Below are positions 1 through 11,869 of a DNA stretch of 64,000 nucleotides, piece after piece. Origin of the DNA: Blasia pusilla (lineage: Eukaryota; Marchantiophyta; Marchantiopsida; Blasiales); assembly GCA_050084515.1 (NCBI GenBank), contig CM114271.1, forward strand, positions 55,304,001 to 55,368,000, written 5' to 3'. The position numbers and the translations under genes were made by a program. A model generated the notes under the pieces. It searched no databases. It was not told the DNA's origin and was given only the letters and a program-made list of their open reading frames with translations. The first letter of the stretch is position 1. Each line of letters opens with the position of its first letter.

Positions 1-271
1 TCTTTGAAGTAGACAAGGGAGCTATGGTTTGCTTTCCAGCCCGTCATGTATCGCTACACGATGGTCATATGATGTTCAGAACTGGAAACCAAAACAATCA
101 GACTACCGACATTAGAGTGAGATTTCTCATCTCTAGGATTGTGAGCTAGGAGTGCAGCAAACAAGCCATAACACTCCATGGCTACCAGCGGGATGATGCC
201 TTCTTGGCCATCTAAGATTTGCTTCGCAAAGCTCAGCTTCTGCAGCGCCAGCAGCAGCCCGAACTGAAGAT
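1..271. other. Sequence left of the inverted duplication; possible exon remnant
   Basis: This stretch has no counterpart in the inverted copy near 33.9 kb, where homology stops at about position 272. On the - strand an 81-codon frame (299 to 54) is open and leucine-rich, but no family is recognised and no start context or splice site is convincing. It could be a piece of a gene that continues beyond the window. Nothing else is supported here. Confidence 0.25.
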
Positions 272-3200
272 AGAAGACACTAAGTCGCTGCTTCGACACA
301 TTCTAGGTATGGATTTCTCATCAATCTCTTATGAATTACTTCAATCGGTGGTACGACCCCCACCCGCACACGTTCCCATTTCAGCATTCCAACAAAAAGG
401 AGTGGCTCATTCATCTGTTAATCTTACATTCTAAATCATTCTTCTAGAGCTCGAAGCAGTTGAACGCTCGATCGCGCGTGCACAGAAATCAGATTGCACG
501 TTCTTGGATATCCCAATCAGCGTCAAACGTTGAGGTCCAAATAACGGGCATTATTGCTTCGATGAAGTTACTCCCATACAACACGCACTTTTATTGCAGT
601 AGCAACGCAAAGACAGCAGCACGGACCTCTTGCTACATATTAGTGGCTTTGAGATCTGACGCTTAGAAGAAAGAGTGTTGTTTGACACACCTAAAAGCCC
701 CCTTCATTGGGAACTCTGAAGATTGAAAAGTTGAGGTTCTGTTATGGAAAGGTAAATGTTGAGAAATGGAGACCCGTGCACAACTATGGATATGTGCAAG
801 TGATCACGAGTGTATTCTCTATGTTAATTTCGAGATAACTCCCTCATACTTATTTACTAAATCTTGTTATTAACTGTGACCTAGAATGAGGTCGAACAAA
901 GTAACCCATATCCCTGCACTACGAACGGACTGCTGATGACCAAAAGCGGTAGTTACTATGCGTGTAACCCAACTACTTTCAGTTACACCCATACGGTACC
1001 TCGTCACATTCAATACCCAGGTTTCCCGAGCTCAAGTTTGCAAATGGCAGCAATTGAAACGGAGGCTTTTCGCAAACGCAATATCATAATCACCTTCGCA
1101 GATCAGAGCTCAAGGCAGTTTGCAGCGCTTTCCCTCTCTTTGCTTCCACCCGAATTCTGTTTATTCCCGAAATATGTATCCACACTTCTTTCGTTGAAAT
1201 CAGTCCCCCACTTTTTCGAGCACATGCCACTATAGCCCTCTTGCAAAGCTTGCCTGCAAGACTCTGGTCACGATCGGTGTCTTATCAGTGCCCACCGTTC
1301 ACCGCTAGCGGGGGTTATCTATCTACCCCTTATTCCTAGTGGTAGATGCGTCCAGCTTGCATCATTACTAAAATGAATGCTAAGCTAGAATGTTGGTGGT
1401 TCATGAGATGCAGTCTAAGTCGTTTTAAGCGGGAATACAGATAGAGCGAGTATTCTCCGGACACACCGTCTTACTACTGTTGTTGACTGCGCATACTTCA
1501 TTGAGAAAGGGAACAGCGTTTCCCACAATTTCAAGGAATTGAAGGACGAAAATTTGGGAAAGTACTTTCCCATCATAATTTACGAATCCGAATTGACAGG
1601 CGTACATGTCATCCACAAAGTAAAGAAGCAAGAAGACTCGTATGCTCCAACTTCATGCTCGGAAAGAGCGTCATACTAAGCACAGAAAATCAAACGAGAT
1701 GTACCATCGATTACTGTGAGTTGAAAACACTCATAAACGCAGGGAAGTTGCAGTTGGAATCGACCGTTGTTCTGATCGCGAGGCCTGGACTGCATGTCCA
1801 TGCCCAGGCACATAGAAGTCTAGACGCTCAAGCAGCAGATTCGGGATTTAAAGTGGGACGTCCATCATGTGCGCTTGGGATCGACTTCCTCGTTAGGCCT
1901 GCATGATCTTTCGCAACCGCACACAAAAGTCGCAACTAGAACTGGAAGAAAGTGTTTCGCTTAGTATACCTTCATGGTCAGAAATAGTAAGCATCTGCCC
2001 AGTCATGGAACTAGAGTGCTTCATGATCAGACACCAAAACGAATGCCTTGAGAAGAATTATACCGCAAGTCTTCCAAGTACTCTCCACCGACTTCTAAAC
2101 TTGAAAATTCAGAAAACTTTTTGGAGCTCACCTGTACTAAATTTAGCCTGAGATCGACTGCACGTGGTTTAATTCTGGCGGTGGATTGAACTTTTCCGAA
2201 TTGAAGTTCATAGCTAGATCTGAGTTCGCTGGATGGACTAAAGATTGAATAGCGCCACATAACCAGCAATCCAGCAACCCTTCGTCCAATATGACATCAA
2301 GTTCCATACACCCTCGAAAACTTCTATCAATGATGTCAGTAATGAAATATGAGAATATTCACACACCATATCTAGATGCCGCACGTACTCACACATGCAT
2401 TTACAGGTGAGCTTCGTGCTGAGTTGCAATCCACGTATATAGCTTTCACGTAGAGAGAGAGGTACAGCTTGCCCGTGTCCGTAGATCTCATGTGGATTAT
2501 ATATATCTGTGTACTCGCTAGAAGCATGCGCAGGCAGATTGCCTTTTCGACGAGCAAAGTTCGAAGACGCAGAGTTCCGTCTCTTTCTTTGTGGCAACGT
2601 GACGAGGAATCGAATTCCTTCCAGGTCTTCTTCATGGCGACTCGGTGGTGCTGCCTTTTTCCTCTTCTTCGTGGCAGCGTGGTGGTGGTACAATCGACAT
2701 CCTATTTTTCGTCGTCTCAAAGCTGAACATGAGATCAGCTAGATTAAATGTGGCCCTTGCATTGGATCCTGTCTGTGAGACTTTCATTTTGGGGCTTGGG
2801 ATGTAGGGACTTCCTACATACTGCATCGCTAGCACTGCGAAACGGTTCAACGATCGCACACCGCCTGCGCGTGCGTGTTCGAGGCACGGAATTCGAGGCA
2901 ACTAGTTCCCTGGTAACAGTTTGAGCTAAATGTAGATCGAGTTCCAGTCTTGGATCGAAGTCTGGGACTAGGAAGTAACCACAAAAGTAGTGCTCGCCAC
3001 TTCAGAGCATCTTATTGGGACGAATTTGTAAACACCATCAACCATGATGAATTTTAGTCGGTAACTAGATCATGAGCCCTGCAGCATGTACGATCCGACG
3101 AGCGACTTTTGTATGTCGTGCCTCGTTCGATCTGCAATTTGTGATTGAGAGCGCTGAATCCGAAACTAGTACATTGCTAGTTTTCGGATTCATTGTGCCA

Positions 3201-4072
3201 AATAATGATTCGACAAAAGCACTCTTCCTCCCCATGCGAGATTAGTGAAAATTTGGAATCACTTTCTCCCCTTAAGCGTTATTAACTTAAGGCTGTTTTC
3301 TAGAAAATATCTTTTTTTCTTTAAATAAGATCTAGAGTGAGTTAAGCACTTTACACAGTAGAGAGTAGATGTCATACGAAGAAAAGGTGAAGTGGTAAGT
3401 TCAGTTCCAAAATGGGACTGAACTTAGTTGGCGAAAGTTCTTCTCATAGTATGGAAATTAATGTGCTCTCTTTGTTGTAGATTTCTTCATGTACATCTTA
3501 TTCTTTGATAAGCACCCGGAGACGGATATTATCGTTGGTAAAACAAAACAAAATATGTGAAAGTCCAGGAGGACCAGAATAATCATTTCTTTTTCCAATG
3601 AAAGAATTGCCCTTTGGGAAACTACAATAAATTCAAAAAAATACATTTTGACAAATAAAACCAAGGAAAAAATAAATTCGTTGACAACTAAAAATCTTTT
3701 CCTTTGGTTGAATTTTGCGAAATATAATTATGGAAGTATTATTAATCCATCGAACCACATGGACTCTGAAAGGTATATGAGGCATACGTAAAATGATTAA
3801 CCTTATGGGATCTCATGTAGGCCAGTTACAAATAAAATCCAAGAAAGGAGGAAACGCCTATTCTTCCCTATGAGCACATATATCGTGCAGAATTGAGAGT
3901 GATAAAACTAGTTCAAAAAGCGTAAATTGAAGGAGATGGCTCTTACGGTCGATCATGAGGCTGAGCTTCCACGACATAATATCTTCACTTTACCGCAAAG
4001 GTATATGGGATGTATGCTTCAGTACGTTCATGGGAGCACGTTCAAGACTGCGCGGGCCCTCGAACTGCTTCC

Positions 4073-4190
4073 TATATATATATAGATTCATGTGCGCACC
4101 ATTGCTATCCAGGTCTCCAGAGAATGAAGGCAGGGGCCGTACGTGCTTACGGATAATTTGCGTTGCAGACGTCTACATGAGAAACATTCC
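4073..4190 (+). promoter_or_regulatory. Upstream region of root-cap gene copy A; homologous TATA box lost
   Basis: A TATATATATATA run lies at 4073-4084, about 245 bp before the start codon. The segment 4171-4200 aligns with the promoter of copies B and C through the shared CATTCCCAGGCTGATT / GTTCCCAGGCTCATT block. Where B and C have TATAAAA, copy A has CATGAGA. Copy A may therefore start from the upstream TA run, or be expressed differently. This is inference from alignment by eye. Confidence 0.4.
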
Positions 4191-4327
4191 CAGGCTGATT
4201 CGTTCTCATCTTGATCATCAATCCCCACCAATACTTCTAGAAGCGTATGCTATATTGTCTGCCGGTATTTAACAGGACAACGGGCGTTTAATTTCCCTGA
4301 TCTAGATCTGGGATTCCGAACCCAAAA

Positions 4328-5670
4328 ATGGCACGTACGAGGAATGGTGGCAGCACTGTTGTGGTTGTGATGTTAGCGGTGGCGGTTGCCCTAAGCGTAG
4401 GGGTGTTGGCGGAAGACTCTGTTGCCGTGCCAACTGCTGCAGGAAGCCCTGACAGGGCCCGGTGCATTTTCCAAGCGTCGGAATGCTACAAGAAAATCCT
4501 TACATGCCCGACGAATTGCCCGAGTAGAAGCACCGTTGCCCCAGGGAATTCTGCCTGTTTCATTGACTGCTTCGGTTGTCGCACTAGCTGCAGACGTACG
4601 TATAGAAAATGGCACTCGTTGTGATGGAGCCGGATGAGCCACTCGCTGACCCGCTTGCATTTGTCTCAGAGCGAATATTCCCGCTTCTTTTTCAGATCGA
4701 TGCATTGGCAGTCTTATAGTTGCGGTTCATTGCCTCCATACGTGTGTAATTCGATTTTTCTGGATACGTTTTCTCGGAGAAGTAAAATTGAAAGATCGAT
4801 TCTTCCCAAGCACAGATTAATACGATTTATCGATCGCTTGTTTGTGTACGTCTCTGCACAGCGCGTAAGCCCAACTGCTTTGGATTTGGAGCGATCTGCT
4901 ACGATCCTCGCTTCATTGGAGGAGACGGTATCTCGTTTTATTTCCACGGACAGAAGGATCAGGACTTCTGCATCGTGTCAGACCGCAAATTGCACATCAA
5001 TGCCCACTTCATTGGAAAGAGGGCGGAAGGAAAATCCCGAGACTTCACTTGGATTCAGGGCTTGGGAATTGTCTTCGATTCTCACAAGATCACCGTCGAC
5101 GTCAAGAAAGTGGCAGTCTGGGACCCAAAAGTCGATCAGCTTACCCTAAACTTCGATGGAGAGGATGTGCAGATTGGCCAAGACGAAGGTGCTATTTGGA
5201 CCTCTCCTGCAGGTGAAGTCGTGGTGCAGCGTACGGCCGTCGCGAACAGTCTGCATTTGGCCATCGATGAGTTGATGGAAGTGACTCTGAGTGCGGTGCC
5301 TGTAACACAAGCAGAGAGCAGGATCCACCACTACGAAGTTACCAATGAAGATTGCTTCGCTCACCTCAACCTTCAGTTCAAGTTCTTCGGCCTGTCACCT
5401 AAAGTGCATGGAGTTTTAGGCCAAACTTACCAGCCTGACTTCCAGAACCCATTGAGGGGTTCCCACGTTCCCATGCCGGTGATGCACGGGGAAGATGAAT
5501 TTGTCAGTTCATCTCTGCTTTCTACCGATTGCAAAGCCAGCCAGTTCGTGGAGAATGCTGTCGATACTACTGGCGTTGATGTCATAGCAGAGACGGAGCA
5601 GGAAGATCCCAAAGCTTTCATCGTCCAATGCGGAGGTGATGGAAATGGCGGCATGACCTGCCGTCGTTAA
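4328..5670 (+). CDS. Root-cap / LEA-like secreted protein, copy A (two exons)
   Basis: Predicted secreted protein of 358 residues in two exons: 4328-4595 (268 nt), a 266-nt intron with GT at 4596 and AG at 4860-4861, and 4862-5670 (809 nt). The same exon lengths and intron phase occur in copies B and C, which fixes the splice sites. Residues 1-28 form a signal peptide (hydrophobic VVVVMLAVAVALSVGVLA, then ED). A cysteine-rich segment follows with Cys 46, 53, 60, 64, 77, 81, 84, 88, 95 and 102. The body has the family signature FIGGDGISFYFHG (107-119). Residues about 273-318 are the Root_cap domain (GVLGQTYQPDF, PMPVMHGEDEF, STDCKASQF). Cys 346 and 356 lie near the C terminus. The family is known from root caps and extracellular matrix, but the biochemical role is not established. 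It faces copy B convergently (stops 1.3 kb apart). The frame is intact, so it is likely functional. Confidence 0.88.
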
Positions 5671-5954
5671 GGATTCGACAGCGCTCGAGGAGTTTCTCTA
5701 CGAAAGAAGTCTAATTTTATTAAATTAGTTCAAAGTTGAAATCCGGAAATAAGTCGAGTCAGGTGAAGCTTGAGCACCTCATGAACGCTGCGCATACGGG
5801 ATCAGATTCACAGAGTTGGGCTGATCTGCATAGGTTTAATTAATTTATTTTATCTAATAAGGACACAAGGAAATCCTCTTTTAATAGTGGGCCAGTGACT
5901 AAAGAATTATAATGTCGGAAAATACTCTCTAAGGCAAATTAGAATGAAACGAAA

Positions 5955-6210
5955 GTATGTTTGCTTGTATTCTATCGCAGACGTACGCACCGTTAAATAA
6001 AAAGTCTTGTTGAGCTGGAGCCAAAGTACACATCTCTCCCACATTCGCCTCCGGTTTCAGATCCATTTTGAAAAGCGGCAAACAAGGGTCGAGATGCATC
6101 CCAAACACATCTAGATCATTTCCAAAAATCGATCGTACAGCCCTAGGGGTTCCCAGTAAGTAGCAAATCTTCGTATGGGCCCTATCGAGCAAGTCTCTGT
6201 CAAGGAGCAT
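5955..6210 (-). pseudogene. Truncated alpha/beta-hydrolase-like fragment (first copy)
   Basis: On the - strand the frame reads through DVFGMHLDPCLPLF and QQDFLFNGAYVCDRIQAN, then ends at the block boundary at 5955 and runs into unrelated block A sequence. In the second copy (34258-34611) the same frame continues into GPALLSIHGFGANWY, which resembles the HGFG oxyanion-hole strand of plant alpha/beta hydrolases. The first copy lacks this motif and any catalytic Ser, Asp or His, so it cannot be functional. The assignment rests on the second copy. Confidence 0.45.
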
Positions 6211-6294
6211 AGACCGAATCTATACCACTTCAACCTGCAGCGCCGAGCAACCTTGAATCGTCTGATCATCGGACTCTGCACTTCCACACCCGGA

Positions 6295-6402
6295 TCGTGG
6301 GTGGGGGAAAGTCAAGTTCTCGGCGTATGTATGCCTTCCTCTGATTGCAAAGCTAGTCAATTCGTGGAGAGCGCTACTGTCACCAACGGCGCTGATTTTT
6401 GA
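6295..6402 (+). pseudogene. Root-cap C-terminal fragment (first copy)
   Basis: The + strand frame ends SSDCKASQFVESATVTNGADF then stop, clearly the Root_cap tail (STDCKASQFVE in the intact genes). Only about 35 residues are recognisable; the upstream part of exon 2 is gone and the C-terminal tail is replaced after the stop. It lies on the opposite strand to gene B. It is the remnant of a further root-cap gene and shows that the local cluster was once larger. Confidence 0.65.
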
Positions 6403-6954
6403 CCAGAGGTTCTTGGCGAGAACGAAGTGGTGGCCTGATCCGTCGTCGTGGATTGCAGGAACCATATTCTAGCTAGATGTCTTATTCGATGCCCTCGTGT
6501 AATCATCCCATCAATGACGAGTAGCTTGTACATCACTAGTTGACTCTGTAGCTCGTTTATTGTCAAGATCCACAGCAGCGATCAAAGCACGATCTTGTAT
6601 GTATGTGGAGTCAGGACGTAAGAAATGTGGAATAGCCTGGAGATCTAAAACTGTTATAAATTTTATTTTCCGCTTCGGGAATATTCAATACATGTAATTG
6701 GACGATACTTTCCTCGGACACTTTTAACGCTCTTATGAATCTCAGATATTCCGCACGTCCCAGTATCCGATGAATTTCCAAGCTTTTTGACCAAGAAAAC
6801 TGCCCGGTATCTTCCAACCTCACGATTATCTGATTAAAGATATCCAGATCAGCCCAACCGGGTCGCATGCGCAAATCGTGGAGGCTGCTACACACTTCAC
6901 ACTTCCTCCGGACTGAGCTTCCTACGAAGAGAGAAAGGTGGAACATTCCAGTTC

Positions 6955-8351
6955 TTAACGACGGCAGGTCATGCCACCCTTTCCTCCTCCTTCACATTGA
7001 ACGATGATAGGTTTGGGAGTCTTCTGCTCCGTCTTTGGTGCGAGATCAGCGCCAGTGCTAGCGACAGCACGCTCCACGAATTGGCTAGCTTTACAATCAG
7101 TCGAAAGCAGAGAAGAGCTGAGAAATTTGGCTTCCCCATGCATGACCGGCATCGGAACGTCGACACCCTTCAGCGGGTTCTTAAAGTCGGGCTGGTAAGT
7201 TTGTCCTAAGACTCCATCCACGGTAGGTGAGAGGTTGAAGAACTTGAACTGGATATTAAGATGAGCGAAGCAATCGTCATCGGTAATTTTGTATTTGTGG
7301 ACCCTGCTCTCTTCTTGAGTTACCGGCACCACGCTCAGAGTCACTTCCACCAACTCGTTGATGACCAGGTTCACACTGTTGGTGACGGCGGTACGCTCCA
7401 CAACGATTTCTCCTGTAGGGGAGGTCCACAGAGCACCTTCGTGTTCGGGGATGAGCACATCCTCTCCGTCAAAGTTTAGGGCGAGCTGATCGACCGTCTC
7501 ATCCCAAATTGCAACCTTCTTGGCGCCGACTGTGATCTTGTGAGAATCGAACACCATGCCCAACGCCTGAACCCAAGTGAAATCACGGGGTCTACCCTCT
7601 GGCCTCTTTCCAATGAAGTGGGCGTTGACGTGCAATCTGCGGTCCGACACGATGCAGAAGTCCTGGTCCTTCTGTCCGTGGAAATAGAAAGACACTCCAT
7701 CTCCTCCGATGAATCGAGGATCGTAGCAGACCGCTCCAAATCCAAAGCAGTTGGGCTTACGTTCTGCACATACACGCATGCGATCGATCCTGAATCGGAT
7801 TAATACATACGTCCACCAAAAGTGTGAATTTCAATTCTACTGCCTAGCGATAGATGGCTCTAATCCACGTACGCACGATTCATCGAAAGAAAGCATGCAT
7901 GGAAAGTACCGAACATGCATAATCGAATAAGCTCTCAGTGGATTTGACGAAGAGAAGAAATAGCAATCCTCCAAGAAAATGCATCAGGGTCTACACAGAG
8001 GGATGGATGGATAGATATGAATAGATCGTTCGGTAGCTGATCGAGAGTCAATCATCACAAACGCATCCGTTCAACATACGTACGTCGGCAGCTAGTGCGA
8101 CAGCCGATGCAGTCAATGAAACAAGCAGATTTTCCTGCAGAAACTGTGCGCCGGCTCGGGCACGTTTTGGGGCATGTGAGAATTTTCTGGTAGCAATTAG
8201 TTCCCTGAGTGATGCACCGTGCCCTGTCCGGATCTCCCGTAGCAGTTGGCACAACAATCGAGTCTTCCGCCAATGCTACTACGCATAGTGCAACCGCCAT
8301 CGTAAGCAGCAGCCATACATCAGTACCGACACTACGGGTCATAGCGGCCAT
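6955..8351 (-). CDS. Root-cap / LEA-like secreted protein, copy B (two exons)
   Basis: Exon 1 is 8351-8084 (268 nt), the intron 8083-7764 (320 nt, GT-AG), and exon 2 7763-6955 (809 nt); the product is 358 residues. The start is the first ATG, in good context (GAAGATGG), in frame with a second ATG at codon 4. The signal peptide is residues 1-28 (WLLLTMAVALCVVALA, then ED). The cysteine spacing of residues 46-102 equals that of copy A, followed by FIGGDGVSFYFHG and the Root_cap domain (GVLGQTYQPDF ... STDCKASQF). The protein is clearly diverged from copy A but colinear along its length. It is identical to the protein of copy C. The function is presumably extracellular, but the biochemical activity is unknown. 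It is convergent with copy A. Confidence 0.88.
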
Positions 8352-8510
8352 CTTCGAATTCGGAATTCCGAGCCCAGATCTAGATCAGCTGAAAGTCCCC
8401 GGTCCCGATCGATATCGAGAGAGTACGGATATCTCTACAATCACATGGGCCCAGTGTGGTCGAGCGAGGACGTACGAATCGAGATGAGTAGGAATGAGCC
8501 TGGGAACGGT

Positions 8511-8517
8511 TTTTATA
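8511..8517 (-). promoter_or_regulatory. TATA box of root-cap copy B
   Basis: On the - strand the sequence GGTATAAAAACC places TATAAAA at 8517-8511, about 160 bp upstream of the ATG at 8351. That implies a leader of roughly 130 nt. The same box is kept in copy C but not at the aligned position of copy A. Confidence 0.6.
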
Positions 8518-8840
8518 CCGGTAACCTGTGGCCGTGGGAAGGGGAAGGCAGCAGTTCATTCGGTCGAGACCGGGATAGAATCGGCGGATGCATGGTTCCG
8601 CGGATCTCGATGTAGTTGGAAGATTGACGCGTGACCTAATTTTAGCCTAGCCGTGGTGTACATCGGGCCGATCAGAGTTCAACGTGCTGGCATCGACGTG
8701 TGCATGGCATATTGACTTCCTGGTAAAGAGTAGTATTGTTTCGTGGCTAGCTCCGTTCGTTGACACGTGCTGCTGTAGGCTTCAGATTTCCTAAGGGTGT
8801 ACTATTATGGCAATCTACATTTTCCTTTTCCGTGGGAACA

Positions 8841-11004
8841 AGTATGCGGCCCTCCGGTGACTTGTAATAATGGCGACGGCGCCAAAAAAAAGCTGCTGTA
8901 GGGATTGAAAAAATGCTACGGAGTTACGGTTTAGATGTTCGCTATGTATTGTAACCACAGGTATATTGTGAATAGGTGCAAGTAATATAGCCAAAAACTG
9001 TTTGTTTAACAACATATGATAAGAATGGTGAGAATTTATCGTAGATGAACTAAAGCAGTACAGAAGTGTGGTGAAATAGTACAGAAGTTTTTAGAGCTTT
9101 TTAATGTTTACACATAAAATACGGAGTTCGATCGCATGTAAGTGCTGAAAGGCAGTATGTTTTACAACCTTAACTTTAATGATAAAGAAGACATGTAGAC
9201 ATGATTTGCCAAGAAAAAATGTAAATACATAAGGGTTCTAAATGTAATTGGTTTTTGGGGTCGTTGGTTAGAAAATGTTTTTGATCTGTCCAGAATTCGA
9301 AGGGATGAATGCACCATGTATTTGAACAAGTAGAAAAGAAGTCAAGAAAGAAAGTTGTTTGAATCATGAATAACAAGAAACTAATGACATGAAACGACTG
9401 AGATATAATTACATTAATGAAGTAGCTTGTATTCAAATGACATGCATATTGAAGAAGTGATATATACAGGCCACACGAAATGATAGGACAATGATACGGA
9501 CATGTGAGAAAGTGCTCTCTTTATGTGTATGAAACAACATACACTGAGTTTGCTGAACGCAACAAAAACAAGCCTTACAGGTGAACAAGTTGGTTTGTAT
9601 AGGCAGATATTTGGATTTCAAGTGCAGTAGGCGATCTACTGAGCATGAGAAAGTGATTGAAGTTTGAGTATGTGCTCAACGATCGTACTGTTTGATGGGT
9701 AATTCTCAAGATAGTCATTATGTAAAATGGTAAGTTCAGCACACAAGCTTCTGCTGAAAATGTTCCTGCAGCCTAGCCAAACGAGTAATGTTTTCCTGCT
9801 CATTGTGATCAATTTACGTCAACACTTCACGCAAAGCATTGTATCGAAACTCAGATTTGACGAAACTCAGCCTGAACAGTTGGAATAGTCTTGACGGTTG
9901 CGTCAAATATGTGAACTGGAACGACTTCATATGACCAACCTCATAAAACAAGCCTTCCTGAGTACGTACATGCACAAGAGGAGAGTGAAGGTTGTGTTTC
10001 ATAGGTGTTTTGTGGTTGCTACTTGTCAAGTTGACAACTCGTTTTTCCTCTTCATCCAGAACAACAACAAGGTTATAGAGTCAATTCTTCCATTAATTAT
10101 TAAATTTTATGGAAGAAAAATAGGATTCAATTTATTTCATGGCGTTCTTAAAATAACAATATATTAGTTGCCCTTCCACGAAGATGTTCACATAAGATAG
10201 GGTTAATATTCATAAAATATATATAATACATCTTTGTTGCATGATAATTTTCCTTCCCAAGTAGGAAATTCTTTGATTCTTTGTAGGGAAATTTAGAGAG
10301 GGAGAAAGATAGTTTTTTTTTTAAAATAGTATCCACCCTTAACCATTTCTCCACTATTTCTCCCGAGTAGACTTGAACCGCGTTTGGGTTTAGGGGAAAA
10401 CCTTCCAAGGAAAGACAAACAATAGCCGTCACTCGAAAGAGGAGCTTGCAAGCGGGTTGTAGGGAGATTTGATGATCGAGCAAGCTTCGATCAATCCTGT
10501 ATCGAGTTCTTCCCGAGTAGCGGACAGTTGGAAAATCTTTCTTCGATCGGTGGTGACTAACACCTACTTGTGAAGCAGCTCCTGAAGCAACCCAAGGCAA
10601 AAAAAAATTTCAATTGGATCTACATTCTGAGATACTGGATCCTCGGACGGATGTATTGTGCTTCTTTGGAATCCTTCATGTATGTCTATCGTTTCAGCTC
10701 ATTATTGAAGTTGGTTCGATATTGGTCGGCTTATTGTTATCCATCCTCTTCTTTTTAGGCTGATTCAAGTAAGCATGTGACCTCTCTCTCTTTTGATTCA
10801 AATCGGACGAGCACTCAATTACAGTATTCAGTTGCGCCCGTAGTTTTACAACATAAAATGTGCGGTTAAAAGCGGAAACCAATGTGATGTCTTGTGGAAA
10901 GTTGTGTATACAGTGATCAGCGAATCAAAATTTTTTGCTTGTTGCCAATCATATTTTAATCTTTGAGCTCTCTTGAAACAATTGAAAATTCGCAACTCTC
11001 TGTG
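8841..11004. other. Gene-poor AT-rich spacer
   Basis: No family is recognised on either strand. The longest frame (10600-10148, -, 150 codons) crosses homopolymer and AT-rich sequence and has no recognisable domain. No repeat structure stands out except that similarity to the inverted repeat begins near 11005. Confidence 0.4.
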
Positions 11005-11040
11005 AGCATGGTTGTCAAGAAAAATTGACTACTTTGGCGA

Positions 11041-11681
11041 TTCCCCATGCAATAGTGTCTATTATAACTTATGAAGGCAAGATTATTTATAAATCCACCC
11101 TTGTAAATCAGTTGTCTTACAATCCTTTCATGTCAAATGACAAACTAACTTGAATAGCCCAAAAGGCGTGTTACACTACTGGCAAGGGAAAGGAGCATGA
11201 TCCTAATTGCCCAAGTTTTTTGGTTGATGTTGGTAGTGATATCATAGTTTTGTTTGAATCTACAGCAGACGCTGGCCCTTTCACAAGATTAAAAATGTCA
11301 AAGAAAAGGGAGGGAAAAGAGACACAACTTCTAGTGGAGGCAAGAGTTGCAAAAAAGGAGTATTGGTTGGGGCGTATTGTTTTTATGATTCAAAAGAATG
11401 GCTCACATTCGTCAAGACGTTGTTGGGCCTTGGACTTGTTGGACATGCCTGTACCTCCTCTTGGACAGAAGGGAAGCATTTTTCGTGTCATGTGTAATTG
11501 GTACAAGTTTTCCGATCAAGGTGACAACAAAACCTTGTGCACTAATGATGCAATAGATCTGCAATGGGTCGATATTGAAATTGTGACTTCTAAAGTGAAC
11601 TTGACAATGAAATCAGGGATACACGATAGAATCTATATACTTGATTCAATTGACTTACATGCTTTGACTACATACATTTAG
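11041..11681 (+). pseudogene. Decayed copy of the unknown protein encoded at 25461-26183
   Basis: A 153-codon frame starts at 11220 and shares VDVGSDI, ARVAKKEYWLGRIVFMIQKN and YILDSIDLHALTTYI with the longer frame in the right arm. Homologous sequence extends upstream to 11041, but a TGA in place of a CGA codon near 11153 cuts the frame. It is therefore a 5'-broken copy. The function is unknown. Confidence 0.65.
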
Positions 11682-11810
11682 AGTGTGAGTTGATCTTGGT
11701 GAGTTTTTAATGTTTGAGACATGTTGGATTCAATATTTTTGTGGATTGTTCTTAGAGTGTATTTGACACTATTGAAGTGTGAGGAGGTTAGTGGGGAGTA
11801 GGCTAGGGGG

Positions 11811-11869
11811 ATGACAGATTGGCTGATAGAGCTTCTTGCTCAATTAGGGGTTGAATCCCCCTCTATCAA
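11811..11869 (+). ncRNA. tRNA-Arg(UCU)-like fossil without D arm (left arm)
   Basis: The T arm AGGGG-TTGAATC-CCCCT is perfect and the anticodon loop CTTCTTG has the conserved T33 with a TCT anticodon. The acceptor and anticodon stems carry mismatches. There is no room for a D stem (about nine bases between the acceptor and anticodon stems). The TGGCTGATAGAG and GGTTGAATCC stretches resemble pol III A and B boxes. It is better seen as a tRNA-derived relic, such as a SINE head, than as a working tRNA. Confidence 0.4.

Larger units (their letters stand above)
272..5954 (+). repeat. Block A: + oriented arm of a large diverged inverted duplication
   Basis: Most of this stretch matches the reverse complement of 29749-33925. 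Anchors are 275-440 with 33755-33925, 1550-1620 with 32470-32640, 2380-2560 with 31550-31740, 3590-4060 with 31020-31540, and 5670-5954 with 29749-30015. The copies differ by many substitutions and large indels; roughly 2.56-3.59 kb of block A is missing from the other copy. Homology stops exactly between 5954 and 5955, where block B begins. Apart from the root-cap gene at 4328-5670, the block holds only short degenerate frames. The frame at 1631-1425 (-) keeps similar residues in the other arm (FGFVNYDGKV), but its product is unknown. Confidence 0.8.
5955..8840. repeat. Block B, first copy: segmental duplication matching 34359-37243
   Basis: The offset is exactly 28,404 bp throughout. By eye, 5955 to about 8656 differs from the second copy at only two positions: 7937 (A here, C at 36341) and 8058 (C here, T at 36462). 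Beyond about 8656 the copies suddenly diverge (substitutions every 5-15 bp) and similarity fades near 8840. The left edge is sharp and coincides with the end of block A homology. It contains a hydrolase fragment, a root-cap tail fragment and root-cap gene copy B. A 111-codon frame at 6946-6611 (-), just after the gene B stop, reads like protein. It is present in both copies, but they are too similar for this to indicate selection. Confidence 0.9.

Noticed and set aside
6611-6946. 111-codon frame directly after the gene B stop as a second gene
   Set aside because: It reads plausibly but its only second copy is the near-identical block, so conservation carries no weight, and no family or promoter is seen.
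7261-7803. Long open frames antisense to, or out of frame with, root-cap exon 2 (also at 35665-36207, 5146-5364)
   Set aside because: They are shadows of the intact spliced root-cap genes and disappear in diverged copies.
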